DNA of 64,000 bases from the NCBI GenBank assembly GCA_035548375.1, contig DASZTG010000022.1, positions 26,130-90,129 on the forward strand. Reading direction: 5' to 3'. Positions 26,528 through 39,383 of the stretch are shown here, piece by piece. The notes beneath the pieces were generated by a model. That model was not told where the DNA came from. It was given only the letters and a program-made list of their open reading frames with translations, and ran no database searches. Source of the DNA: JACQAP01 sp035548375. GTDB taxonomy: Bacteria; Pseudomonadota; Gammaproteobacteria; Burkholderiales; JACQAP01. The position numbers and the translations under genes are program-made. The number at the start of each line of letters is the position of its first letter. Position 1 is the first letter of the stretch.

Positions 26528-27100
26528 CTAGATCTTGGGAAGCGTGACGCCCTGCTGACCCTGGTACTTGCCGCCGCGATCGCGGTAGGAGGTCTCGCAG
26601 ACGTCGTCGGAGTCGGACTCGAAGAAAATCACCTGCGCGACGCCTTCGTTCGCGTAGATTTTCGCGGGCAGCGGCGTCGTGTTGGAAAACTCCAGCGTCA
26701 CGTAGCCTTCCCATTCCGGCTCGAACGGCGTGACGTTGACGATGATGCCGCAGCGAGCATAGGTCGATTTGCCGAGGCAGACCGTCAACACGTTGCGCGG
26801 AATGCGAAAGTATTCGACCGTGCGTGCCAGCGCAAAGGAATTCGGCGGGATGATGCATACGTCGCCGTTGAAATCGACGAAGGACTTTTCGTCGAAGTTC
26901 TTCGGATCCACCATCGTCGAATTGATGTTCGTGAAGATCTTGAAGTCCTTGGAGCAGCGGATGTCGTAGCCATAGCTCGATGTCCCGTAGGACACGATCT
27001 TGTGGCCGTTGACGCTTCTGACCTGACCGGGCTCGAACGGTTCGATCATCCTGTGCTCGGCCGCCATGCGGCGGATCCACTTGTCGGATTTGATGCTCAT
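26528..27100 (-). CDS. dcd: dCTP deaminase
   Basis: 190 residues. Converts dCTP to dUTP, feeding dUMP to ThyA. Family landmarks: KSDKWIRRMAAEHRMIEPF opening, the YGYDIRCSKDFKIF segment, and the catalytic-site stretch CGIIVNVTPFEPEWEG. The frame runs open to 27379, but that part crosses repeat element E2. I start at ATG 27100. Order decarboxylase-dcd-apbC-(divergent)metG is a known betaproteobacterial neighbourhood. Confidence 0.96.
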   Translation of the reverse strand: MSIKSDKWIRRMAAEHRMIEPFEPGQVRSVNGHKIVSYGTSSYGYDIRCSKDFKIFTNINSTMVDPKNFDEKSFVDFNGDVCIIPPNSFALARTVEYFRIPRNVLTVCLGKSTYARCGIIVNVTPFEPEWEGYVTLEFSNTTPLPAKIYANEGVAQVIFFESDSDDVCETSYRDRGGKYQGQQGVTLPKI

Positions 27101-27108
27101 GCTTTCGC

Positions 27109-27215
27109 GTGAAGAGTGAAGGGTGAAGGGTGAAGGGTAAAAACCGGCAGGCACGGGCGTGCCGGGGCGCTTTGCGTGGTGAACGCCTCGAGCCTCCCGC
27201 CTCCCGCCTGACCCA
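27109..27215. repeat. Intergenic short-period repeat element E2 between apbC and dcd
   Basis: Left arm 27109-27140: four 7-bp units GTGAAGA, GTGAAGG, GTGAAGG, GTGAAGG, ending GTAAAA. Right arm about 27185-27215: 7-bp units GCCTCGA, GCCTCCC, GCCTCCC, GCCTGAC. The middle holds a GC palindrome GGCACGGGCGTGCC. The arms are not complementary to each other. The GGGTAAAA boundary also occurs in E8 and E9. Confidence 0.65.
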
Positions 27216-27224
27216 TCGCTCGCC

Positions 27225-28313
27225 TCACGTGTTCTGAACCACGATCTTCGGGAAAGCCGTGCTGTGGTCGCGGGCCAGGTCGGCAATGCGTGCGGCCACC
27301 TTGCGCGCGATCTCCCGATAAATCTGCGCGGACCGGCTTTCGGGTTCCGCGACGACGGTCGGCTTCCCGGAATCCGCACTCTCGCGGATCTTGATGTCCA
27401 GCGGCAGGCTGCCGAGCACCTCGACCTTGTAGTCCGCGCTCATGCGCGAAGCGCCGCCTTCGCCAAAGATGTGCTCCTCGTGCCCGCAGTTCGAACAGAC
27501 GTGCACGCTCATGTTTTCGACGATGCCGAGGATGGGCACGCCGACCTTCTCGAACATCTTGAGGCCCTTGCGCGCGTCGATCAGCGCGATGTCCTGGGGC
27601 GTGGTGACGATAACGGCGCCGGTGAGCGGAACCTTTTGCGAGAGCGTCAGCTGGATGTCGCCGGTGCCGGGCGGCAGGTCGACGACCAGATAATCGAGGT
27701 CATTCCATTTCGTATCGCGCAACAGCTGCTCCAGAGCCTGGGTGACCATCGGCCCGCGCCAGACCATGGGCGTATCGACGTCGATCAGCACGCCAATCGA
27801 CATGGCCTGCACGCCGTGGTTGACCATCGGCTCGATGGCCTTGCCGTCCGGCGACATCGGCTTGCCGGTCAAGCCCATCATCACCTGCTGCGAAGGGCCG
27901 TAGATGTCGGCATCCAGGATGCCGACCTTGGCCCCTTCGGCGGCGAGCGCCAGCGCCAGGTTCACCGCGGTGGTCGATTTGCCGACGCCGCCCTTGCCGG
28001 AGGCCACGGCGATGACGTTTCGCACGCCGCCCAGCAGCTTGAGCCCGCGCTGGACGGCGTGGGCGACGATCTTGAACTCGACATTCACATCGACCTTGCC
28101 GACGCCCGGGATGCGGCCGATGCGCTCCGCCAGCTCGTGGCGAATGCCTTCGAGCACGCTTTTCGCGGGGTAGCCGAGCACTATGTCGAGCGCGACGTCA
28201 TTGCCGTCGATGCGGATGTTCCGGGCTTCCTTGCCGGCGACATAGTCCTTTCCGGTGACCGGATCGGTGAACGTCTGGAGGGCTGCCTTGACCTGCTCTT
28301 CGCTGATCGCCAT
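27225..28313 (-). CDS. apbC: Iron-sulfur cluster carrier protein ApbC/Mrp
   Basis: 362 residues. N-terminal MIP18-like domain (about 5-85), then a MinD/ParA-type ATPase with the deviant Walker A GKGGVGKST at 106-114, an LDADIYGPS Walker A-prime-like segment and a VCSNCG metal-binding CxxC near 273. The family binds and hands over 4Fe-4S clusters to cytosolic apoproteins. Divergent from metG across 137 bases. Confidence 0.95.
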   Translation of the reverse strand: MAISEEQVKAALQTFTDPVTGKDYVAGKEARNIRIDGNDVALDIVLGYPAKSVLEGIRHELAERIGRIPGVGKVDVNVEFKIVAHAVQRGLKLLGGVRNVIAVASGKGGVGKSTTAVNLALALAAEGAKVGILDADIYGPSQQVMMGLTGKPMSPDGKAIEPMVNHGVQAMSIGVLIDVDTPMVWRGPMVTQALEQLLRDTKWNDLDYLVVDLPPGTGDIQLTLSQKVPLTGAVIVTTPQDIALIDARKGLKMFEKVGVPILGIVENMSVHVCSNCGHEEHIFGEGGASRMSADYKVEVLGSLPLDIKIRESADSGKPTVVAEPESRSAQIYREIARKVAARIADLARDHSTAFPKIVVQNT

Positions 28314-28407
28314 GCCTGCTGCCGTGGGAAATCCGTGTGTGCCTTCGAAAGCGAGGGCCGAATTTTATGCCGATTCTCCGGGGAGTAAAGGGCTTTTGCG
28401 GGGGGCC

Positions 28408-28418
28408 TTTGCTAGAAT
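28408..28418 (+). promoter_or_regulatory. Candidate extended -10 promoter of metG
   Basis: TGC-TAGAAT (28410-28418) has one mismatch from TATAAT and an upstream TG. It lies 32 bases before the metG ATG. No convincing -35 is present at 17 bases, which fits an extended -10 promoter. Confidence 0.45.
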
Positions 28419-28450
28419 TCCCGCTTTGCCGCCATGCCGCTTCGCCCGCA

Positions 28451-30538
28451 ATGACCCGCAGGATCCTCGTCACCTCCGCGCTGCCGTACGCCAACGGCAG
28501 CATCCACCTCGGCCACCTCGTGGAGTACATCCAGACCGATATCTGGGTGCGCTTCCAGAAGATGCAAGGCCACGAGGTGCATTACGTCTGCGCGGACGAC
28601 ACGCACGGCACGCCGATCATGCTGCGCGCGGACAAGGAAGGCATTTCGCCCGAGCAGCTCGTCGGCCGCGTCTACGGCGAGCACACCCGCGACTTCGCCG
28701 GCTTCCACGTCGGCTTCGACAACTACTACACGACCAATTCGCCGGAAAACCAGGCGTTCTGCGAGGACATCTATCGGCAGCTCGACGGCAAGGACCTCAT
28801 TGCCCGGCGCTCGGTCGAGCAGTTCTACGACCCGGTCAAGCAGATGTTCCTGCCCGACCGCTACATCAAGGGCGAGTGCCCGAACTGCCATTCGAAGGAC
28901 CAGTACGGGGACTCTTGCGAGGTCTGCGGCAAGACCTACAGCCCGACGGACCTGATCGAGCCCTACTCGGTCGTTTCCGGTGCCAAGCCGGAACGCAAGG
29001 CCTCCGAGCACCATTTCTTCAAGCTGTCGGACGCGCGTTGCGAGGCCTTCCTGCGCGAGTTCACGCAGGCCGGCGATCGCCTGCAGCCGGAAGCCGCCAA
29101 CAAGATGAAGGAGTGGCTGGGTGAGCCCGGCGAGAACAAGCTCGCCGACTGGGACATCTCGCGCGACGCGCCCTACTTCGGCTTCCCTATCCCGGGCACG
29201 AACAACCAGAAGTTCTTTTACGTCTGGCTGGATGCACCGGTGGGCTATTTCGGCAGCTTCCGCAATTACTTCGAGAAGACCGGGAAGTCACAAAAGGAAA
29301 TCGACGAGTTCCTGCGGCCGGGAAGCAACACCGAGATGATGCACTTCATCGGCAAGGACATCCTCTACTTCCACGCCCTGTTCTGGCCGGCAATGCTGCA
29401 GTTCGCCGGCTACCGCGTGCCGACGAAGGTTTTTGCCCACGGCTTCCTGACCGTGGACGGCCAGAAGATGTCCAAGTCGCGCGGCACCTTCATCACCGCC
29501 GAGAGCTACCTGCAGCAGGGGCTTAACCCCGAATGGTTGCGCTACTACTACGCCGCCAAGCTGAACTCGACAATGGAAGACATCGACCTCAACCTCGACG
29601 ACTTCGTGGCGCGGGTCAACAGCGACCTGATCGGCAAGTACGTGAACATAGTTAGCCGATACGCAGCTATCCTCGAGAAGAACTTTGCCGGAGAGATTCT
29701 TTCGGAAGATCGTGATCAGCTAGTCAAGACTCGGGGCTATTCGATTCAAGCATATGACGCCGAGGAAGCGATTACCGAGGCTTACGAGGCAAGGGAATTT
29801 GGGCGCGCTGTGAAAGAAATCATGCGTGTCGCGGATGGAATCAATCAGCTGGTAGATCGACATAAGCCATGGAGCATGGCGAAAGATCCGACACAGCACG
29901 CCGAATTGCATCGAATATGCTCTGACGCGGTAAACGCGTTTCGAATCCTGACCTACTACCTGGCGCCCATTCTTCCTACAACGGCGGAACGTGTGGCTAA
30001 CCTTCTTGGTCTCTCGCTTCCGTTGAAGTGGGAAGACTTAGGTAGATCAGCTCCCTCAATAAAGCCCTATAAGCACCTAATGACACGAGTCGACTCGAAG
30101 CAGATTGCCGCGCTGGTCGAAGCTAACAAGGAAACGCTGCAGCCGTCCGCTCCCGCGCAAGCGCCAGCGAAGAAGGAACCGGAGAAAAAAGTGGAAGCCA
30201 CCGCCGCCCCGAGCACCATCAGCATCGACGAGTTCATGAAGGTCGACCTGCGCGTCGCGAAAATCGTCAGCGCCGAGCACGTCGAGGGGGCCGAGAAGCT
30301 GCTCAAGCTCCAGCTCGACATCGGCAGCGAAACGCGCCAGGTGTTCGCCGGGATCAAGTCGGCCTACGACCCGGCAACGCTGGTCGGGCGCTACACGGTG
30401 ATGGTCGCCAACCTCGCGCCGCGCAAGATGCGCTTCGGCGAATCCCAGGGCATGGTGCTGGCGGCAAGCGGTGAAGGTCCGGGAATCTTCCTGCTCTCGC
30501 CGGACGAAGGCGCGCTGCCCGGTATGAAGGTGAAATAA
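28451..30538 (+). CDS. metG: Methionyl-tRNA synthetase
   Basis: 695 residues. Class I synthetase charging tRNA-Met. HIGH-type PYANGSIHLGHL at 12-23, zinc-binding cysteines in CPNCHSKDQYGDSCEVCG, KMSKS at about 338-342, alpha-helical anticodon-binding domain (about 395-560), and a C-terminal EMAPII-like tRNA-binding domain (from about 590, ISIDEFMKVDLRVAKIVSAE). Start at ATG 28451 (MTRRILVTSALPYANG); the longer frame from 28337 is not conserved. The DNA for residues about 398-560 has lower GC and different codon use from the rest. Confidence 0.97.
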   Translation: MTRRILVTSALPYANGSIHLGHLVEYIQTDIWVRFQKMQGHEVHYVCADDTHGTPIMLRADKEGISPEQLVGRVYGEHTRDFAGFHVGFDNYYTTNSPENQAFCEDIYRQLDGKDLIARRSVEQFYDPVKQMFLPDRYIKGECPNCHSKDQYGDSCEVCGKTYSPTDLIEPYSVVSGAKPERKASEHHFFKLSDARCEAFLREFTQAGDRLQPEAANKMKEWLGEPGENKLADWDISRDAPYFGFPIPGTNNQKFFYVWLDAPVGYFGSFRNYFEKTGKSQKEIDEFLRPGSNTEMMHFIGKDILYFHALFWPAMLQFAGYRVPTKVFAHGFLTVDGQKMSKSRGTFITAESYLQQGLNPEWLRYYYAAKLNSTMEDIDLNLDDFVARVNSDLIGKYVNIVSRYAAILEKNFAGEILSEDRDQLVKTRGYSIQAYDAEEAITEAYEAREFGRAVKEIMRVADGINQLVDRHKPWSMAKDPTQHAELHRICSDAVNAFRILTYYLAPILPTTAERVANLLGLSLPLKWEDLGRSAPSIKPYKHLMTRVDSKQIAALVEANKETLQPSAPAQAPAKKEPEKKVEATAAPSTISIDEFMKVDLRVAKIVSAEHVEGAEKLLKLQLDIGSETRQVFAGIKSAYDPATLVGRYTVMVANLAPRKMRFGESQGMVLAASGEGPGIFLLSPDEGALPGMKVK
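29646..30130 (+). other. Lower-GC mosaic segment inside metG
   Basis: My hand count over 29641-30120 is about 52% GC, against about 60-63% in metG lines just before it. Codons rare elsewhere in the window appear here (ATA, TTA, CTA, CTT, GGT, TCA). Both edges are abrupt, and the reading frame is intact. The segment matches the anticodon-binding domain almost exactly, suggesting replacement by recombination from another lineage. Confidence 0.7.
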
Positions 30539-30550
30539 GGACACTGCGGC

Positions 30551-30832
30551 GTGATCATCACGCGCGGCCTTCGCATTTCCGGCCGCGTGCAGGGCGTCTG
30601 GTTCCGCGAATCCATGCGTCAGCAAGCGGCAATGCTGAAGGTCACCGGCTGGGTACGCAACCGTAGCGACGGCACGGTCGAAGCGGTCGTGCAGGGCGAC
30701 GAACCTGCGGTGGAGGCGTTGATCGCATGGGCACGCCGCGGGCCGGAAAACGCCCGGGTCGGGAAAGTCGAAGTCACCGCGCAGGACGAGTCGGTGCGCT
30801 ACGAATTCTTCGAGAAGTATCCTACCCTCTAG
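30551..30832 (+). CDS. Acylphosphatase
   Basis: 93 residues, the full family length. Hydrolyses acyl phosphates such as acetyl phosphate. Catalytic R19 and N37 are visible in GRVQGVWFRESM and GWVRNRSDG. The start is GTG 30551, 12 bases after the metG stop, so it is probably co-transcribed with metG. Repeat element E3 follows its stop. Confidence 0.93.
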   Translation: MIITRGLRISGRVQGVWFRESMRQQAAMLKVTGWVRNRSDGTVEAVVQGDEPAVEALIAWARRGPENARVGKVEVTAQDESVRYEFFEKYPTL

Positions 30833-30836
30833 GACC

Positions 30837-30938
30837 TTCCCCTCTCCCCGACCCTCTCCCGCAAGGGGCGAGGGCGATTCAGTCTGAAGCGAAGTAAGAC
30901 CCTCTCTCCCCTGGCGGGAGAGAGATGGAGAGGGGGAA
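30837..30938. repeat. Inverted repeat element E3 in the acylphosphatase-lhr convergent gap
   Basis: Left arm 30837-30861 is C/T-rich (CCCTCTCC repeated). Right arm 30914-30938 is its approximate reverse complement. Each arm also forms its own hairpin: CCCTCTCCC/GGGGCGAGGG around GCAA, and CTCTCTCCC/GGGAGAGAG. It fills the gap between two converging genes, so it could also end transcription from both sides. Confidence 0.65.
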
Positions 30939-35261
<4,323 letters not shown>

Positions 35262-35294
35262 GGTCTGTCGAATGTAAGGAGTAAACGCGGCGTT

Positions 35295-35786
35295 TCAATC
35301 CGACAGCTCGACGCGAAAAAGTTCAGCCAGCCCGGCCAGGTAGGTGACCGCCGCTGGATCACCCTCGGCCGGCGCCCAGGGCGCTTTCTCCGCCGGGCCG
35401 AGCGGATGGTAAGGCCCCGCCTTCGCCTCGAAAATGACTGAGCCCGGTTCGAGCGAGACGAACGTGTGCCACGTGCCGTGCGGAAGATTTACGCCGAGAT
35501 TGTCGCCGCCCGCGCGCAACACCGCTTGCCTCAAAATTTTCCCGCTGTCGTCGAAAATGACCAGGCCCATGGCGCCGCGAAGGACGAACAGGGTTTCGTC
35601 TTTTTCCGGGTCGACATGGCGATGCGGCTGGACATAGGAATCCGGCTCCATCGCGTTCAGCAGGCGGTTGGCCGGCGCGGATTCCCGCTCATGGAAATTG
35701 AAGTTCTTGCGCCGGCGCGGGCTGGCCGCCGCCTGCGCAGATACCGACTCGATCAATTGCGCATCGATGAGCTCGACCGGCTTCAC
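35295..35786 (-). CDS. WbuC-like cupin-fold metalloprotein
   Basis: 163 residues from GTG 35786, which overlaps the dnaE stop as GTGA. A longer frame to 35822 exists but is inside dnaE. Cupin motif with metal ligands visible in QPHRHVDPEKDETLFVLRG and a second histidine in LPHGTWHTFV. Resembles the WbuC family found near polysaccharide genes, function unproven. The tight coupling to dnaE is unusual for a sugar-pathway protein. Confidence 0.8.
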   Translation of the reverse strand: MKPVELIDAQLIESVSAQAAASPRRRKNFNFHERESAPANRLLNAMEPDSYVQPHRHVDPEKDETLFVLRGAMGLVIFDDSGKILRQAVLRAGGDNLGVNLPHGTWHTFVSLEPGSVIFEAKAGPYHPLGPAEKAPWAPAEGDPAAVTYLAGLAELFRVELSD

Positions 35787-38700
35787 TGGTAGACGACCTG
35801 CACGTTCCGGGGTTCCAGCCATTTGCCCAGTTCGGCGATGAGCGCATCGTCGGGGCGCACCTTCCAGTCTTCGCCGAGGTCGAATTCCGCTGCCGCATTG
35901 CCGTTGGTATAGGCGACGGATACGCGCAGGTTGCCGTTGCGATAAGGCTCCAGCATTTTCTTCAGCCGCTTCGCATCCGCCTGCCCGTTCATCGAGATCT
36001 TGAGATTGCGCCCGAAGCGCGCGCGTATGCCGGCGAGATCGTGGATTTTCTCCGCCGCGATGCGCATGACCACGTTGTCGGCGCCTTCTTCGCCGCCGCG
36101 CCGGAATGACCGGACCTTGGCCTCGACGAGCACGATCGCATCTTCGCGAACGAGGTTGCGGTGGCGGTCCAGCACCTCGTCGTAAACGACCACTTCAACG
36201 CGCGCGGTGCCGTCCGACAGCAGCATGACCATCATGCGTCCGCTGGCGGTTTTCTGCATGCGCACGGATTCCACCACACCCGCGATGTTCTGCTGGCGCG
36301 CGCCCTCTTCCGGCGCGGGCGGCAATAGCTTGGAGAGCCGCGAGCGCACGACGGAAGAAAACTCTTCCTCGTAGAACTTGAACGGATGGGCGCTGTAGTA
36401 AAAACCCAGCGCCAGCTTCTCGTTCTGCAGCTTCTCAGCCTCGTCCCAGCGCGGCACATCGAGCAGCGCAGGCCCCTGCGCCGCAACCGATGCCTCGCCG
36501 AACAGGCTGACCTGCGACGCGGAACGGCTGGCCTGCTCCGCGGCCTCCATCGCAATGCCGACTGAAGCCAGCAGGCTGGCGCGATGGTCGTAGAGGGAAT
36601 CGAATGCACCCGCGCGCACCAGGGATTCGATCACGCGGCGATTGACGATGCGACGATCTACACGATTGCAGAAGTCGAACAAATCCTTGAACGGACCGGA
36701 CGCGCGCGCCTCGATGATGTGCTCGATCGCCGATTGGCCGGTGCCCTTGATGCCGCCCAGGCCATAACGCACGCTCTTCTCGTCCACTGGCACGAAACGG
36801 TATTCGCTTGCATGGATGTCGGGCGGCAGCACTGTGATGCCGTTCGCCAGCGTGTCCTCATGGAACTGCTGGACCTTGTCGGTATCGTCCATGATCGCCG
36901 ACATGTTCGCGGCCATGAATGCGGCGGGATGGTGCGCCTTGAAGTAGGCCGTCTGGTAGGCGACCAGCGCATAGGCGGCGGCGTGCGATTTGTTGAAGCC
37001 GTAGCCGGCGAACTTCTCCATCAGGTCGAAGATTTCTTCGGCCTTGGCGGGTGTCAACCCATTCTTGCCGGCGCCTTCGCGGAAGATGCCGCGATGCTGC
37101 GCCATTTCCTCCGCCTTCTTCTTGCCCATCGCGCGCCGCAGCAGGTCCGCTCCTCCGAGGCTGTAGCCGCCGATGATCTGGGCCATCTGCATGACCTGCT
37201 CCTGGTAGACCATGATGCCGTAGGTCTCGGCAAGCACGGTCTCCACGCGCGGGTCGGGGTACTCGGCCTTCTTGCCGTGCTTGCGCTGGCAGAACTCCGG
37301 GATCAGCTCCATCGGCCCGGGGCGGTACAGCGCGACCAGCGCGATGATGTCCTCGAAGCGGTCGGGTCGCGCCTGCTTCAGCAAGTCGCGCATGCCGCGC
37401 GATTCGAACTGGAACACGGCCGTCGTATTGGCGCTCGCGAAGATCTTGTAGGCCGGCACATCGTCCAGCGGCAACTGCTCGAGCACGATCTTCGAGGCCG
37501 GATCGAGGCGCTTGATGAAGCGCAGCGTCCAGTCCAGGATGGTCAGCGTGGTCAGGCCGAGGAAGTCGAACTTCACCAGCCCGATCGCCTCGACGTCGTC
37601 CTTGTCAAGCTGGGACACCGCGCTTTCGGAATTCGAGGCGGTGTAGAGCGGGCAGAAATCGCTCAGCTTGCCGGGTGCAATCAGCACGCCGCCCGCGTGC
37701 ATGCCGACGTTGCGGCTGAGTCCCTCGAGCTGGCCAGCCAGTGCCAGCAGCTCGCGCGTCTCTTCCTCGGTCTCCTCGCGTTCGCGCAGGCGCGGCTCCA
37801 TCTTGCGCGCCTCTTCCAGCGTAATCAGCTTGCCGGGCTGGAACGGAATCAGCTTCGCCAGCTCGTCCGTGCGGCTGTAGTTCCACTCCATGACGCGGCC
37901 GACGTCACGCACGACGGCCTTCGCCGCCATGGTGCCGAAGGTCGCGATCTGCGAGACGGACTCGTCGCCGTATTTCCGCCGCACGTAGTCGATGACCTTG
38001 TCGCGGCCGTCCTGGCAGAAGTCCACGTCGAAGTCCGGCATCGACACGCGCTCGGGATTCAGGAAGCGCTCGAACAGCAGGTTGTAGCGCAACGGATCGA
38101 GATCCGTGATGCCAAGCGAGTAGGCCACCAGCGATCCCGCGCCGGAACCGCGGCCCGGGCCGACCGGAACGTTGTTGGTCTTTGCCCAGTTGATGAAGTC
38201 CGCCACGATCAGAAAATAGCCGGGAAATCCCATCTTCAGGATGGTCGCGATTTCGAACTCGAGCCGTTCACGGTAACGCGCCACGTGGGTTTCGCGCACC
38301 GCCGCATCCGGGTAAAGCGCAACCATGCGCTCCTCCAGGCCCGCAAGCGTACGGCTGCGGAGGTACGCTTCCAGCGACATGCCGTCCGGCGTCGGGAATT
38401 CGGGCAGCCTGGATTTCCCGAGTTCGAGCGAAAAATTGCAGCGTCGCGCGATTTCCACCGCGTTTTCGAGCGCCTGCGGCAGGTCGGCAAACAATTCCGC
38501 CATTTCCGCCTGGCTCTTGAGGTATTGCTCTTCGGTGAATACGCGCGGCCGGCGCTGGTCGGAAAGCACGTAGCCTTCGGAAATGCAGACACGCGCCTCG
38601 TGCGCGACGAAGTCGCTGCGCTTCACGAATTGCACCGGGTGCGTCGCGACGACCGGCAGCTTCAGTGACGATGCCAGGCGCACCGCGCGCTTGACGTAGT

Positions 38701-39238
38701 GCTCGGCCCCGGGTTGGCCGAAACGCTGCAGCTCGATATAGAAGCGTTGCGGGAAGGCTTCGGCCCAGAATTCTGCGTGCTTCTTCGCCTGGGCCGCGTT
38801 GTCGGCCAGCAAGGCATGACCAATGTCGCCAAGATGCGCGCCCGACAACGCGATCAATCCATTCATGCCGGACTCCTGCAGCCAGGCCTTGAGGATTTCC
38901 GCCCGGCCCCGGTGCTGGTTCAGCCGGTAGCCGCGCGTGAGCCAGTCGCACAGTCGCAGGTAACCTGCGCGCGAGGTGCACAGCAGCAGCGCGCGGAACG
39001 GCTTGTCGCGATCGGCTTCGTTGGTGATCCAGACGTCGCAGCCGATCAAGGGCTTCAGGCCCTTGCCGCGCGCGGCCTGGTAGAACTTGACCATGCCGAA
39101 CAGGTTGGAAAGGTCGGTCAGCGCCAGCGCCGGCATGTCGTCCGCCGCCGCCGCGGCGACCGCGTCGTCGATGCGGACGATGCCGTCGACGATCGAGTAT
39201 TCGCTGTGCAGGCGCAGGTGGACGAACTTCGGTTGCAT
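35783..39238 (-). CDS. dnaE: DNA polymerase III subunit alpha
   Basis: 1151 residues, replicative polymerase of the DnaE1 type. N-terminal PHP domain (FVHLRLHSEYSIVDGIVRID), polymerase catalytic region with MPDFDVDFCQDGRDKVIDYV (the catalytic aspartates), fingers and thumb, then helix-hairpin-helix and OB-fold regions and a C-terminal clamp/tau-binding part. No Shine-Dalgarno is visible before ATG 39238, and a promoter candidate ends 6 bases upstream, so the message may be leaderless. Overlaps the cupin gene downstream. Confidence 0.97.
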   Translation of the reverse strand: MQPKFVHLRLHSEYSIVDGIVRIDDAVAAAAADDMPALALTDLSNLFGMVKFYQAARGKGLKPLIGCDVWITNEADRDKPFRALLLCTSRAGYLRLCDWLTRGYRLNQHRGRAEILKAWLQESGMNGLIALSGAHLGDIGHALLADNAAQAKKHAEFWAEAFPQRFYIELQRFGQPGAEHYVKRAVRLASSLKLPVVATHPVQFVKRSDFVAHEARVCISEGYVLSDQRRPRVFTEEQYLKSQAEMAELFADLPQALENAVEIARRCNFSLELGKSRLPEFPTPDGMSLEAYLRSRTLAGLEERMVALYPDAAVRETHVARYRERLEFEIATILKMGFPGYFLIVADFINWAKTNNVPVGPGRGSGAGSLVAYSLGITDLDPLRYNLLFERFLNPERVSMPDFDVDFCQDGRDKVIDYVRRKYGDESVSQIATFGTMAAKAVVRDVGRVMEWNYSRTDELAKLIPFQPGKLITLEEARKMEPRLREREETEEETRELLALAGQLEGLSRNVGMHAGGVLIAPGKLSDFCPLYTASNSESAVSQLDKDDVEAIGLVKFDFLGLTTLTILDWTLRFIKRLDPASKIVLEQLPLDDVPAYKIFASANTTAVFQFESRGMRDLLKQARPDRFEDIIALVALYRPGPMELIPEFCQRKHGKKAEYPDPRVETVLAETYGIMVYQEQVMQMAQIIGGYSLGGADLLRRAMGKKKAEEMAQHRGIFREGAGKNGLTPAKAEEIFDLMEKFAGYGFNKSHAAAYALVAYQTAYFKAHHPAAFMAANMSAIMDDTDKVQQFHEDTLANGITVLPPDIHASEYRFVPVDEKSVRYGLGGIKGTGQSAIEHIIEARASGPFKDLFDFCNRVDRRIVNRRVIESLVRAGAFDSLYDHRASLLASVGIAMEAAEQASRSASQVSLFGEASVAAQGPALLDVPRWDEAEKLQNEKLALGFYYSAHPFKFYEEEFSSVVRSRLSKLLPPAPEEGARQQNIAGVVESVRMQKTASGRMMVMLLSDGTARVEVVVYDEVLDRHRNLVREDAIVLVEAKVRSFRRGGEEGADNVVMRIAAEKIHDLAGIRARFGRNLKISMNGQADAKRLKKMLEPYRNGNLRVSVAYTNGNAAAEFDLGEDWKVRPDDALIAELGKWLEPRNVQVVYQ

Positions 39239-39244
39239 CGAAAC

Positions 39245-39272
39245 ATTTTACGCCGCCGGTCCGGAGCGCCAA
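39245..39272 (-). promoter_or_regulatory. Candidate dnaE promoter giving a leaderless message
   Basis: On the minus strand, TTGGCG (plus 39267-39272) and TAAAAT (plus 39245-39250) with a 16-base spacer. The expected transcription start falls at or within a base or two of the dnaE ATG. Confidence 0.45.
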
Positions 39273-39346
39273 GTCCTGATTGGGCTTTCTTCGATGGCTT
39301 TCTGCAGATTCAATATTCGACAATGGCTTGCGATGGGTCGGCCTTG

Positions 39347-39355
39347 TTAAAATGC
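39347..39355 (+). promoter_or_regulatory. Candidate extended -10 promoter of trhO
   Basis: TGT-TAAAAT at 39347-39355, 28 bases before the trhO ATG. Same TG-Y-TA pattern as the metG, tauE-like and panE-like candidates in this window. Confidence 0.4.
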
Positions 39356-39383
39356 CTGTCTCCCCAAGGCAACAACGCACTCC

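Noticed and set aside
28337..28450. Longer MetG start
   Set aside because: Extra codons cross the candidate promoter and lack conservation; MTRRILVTSALPYANG is the family start.
36584..38668. Plus-strand open frame opposite dnaE
   Set aside because: Antisense to the polymerase catalytic region; no recognisable motif.
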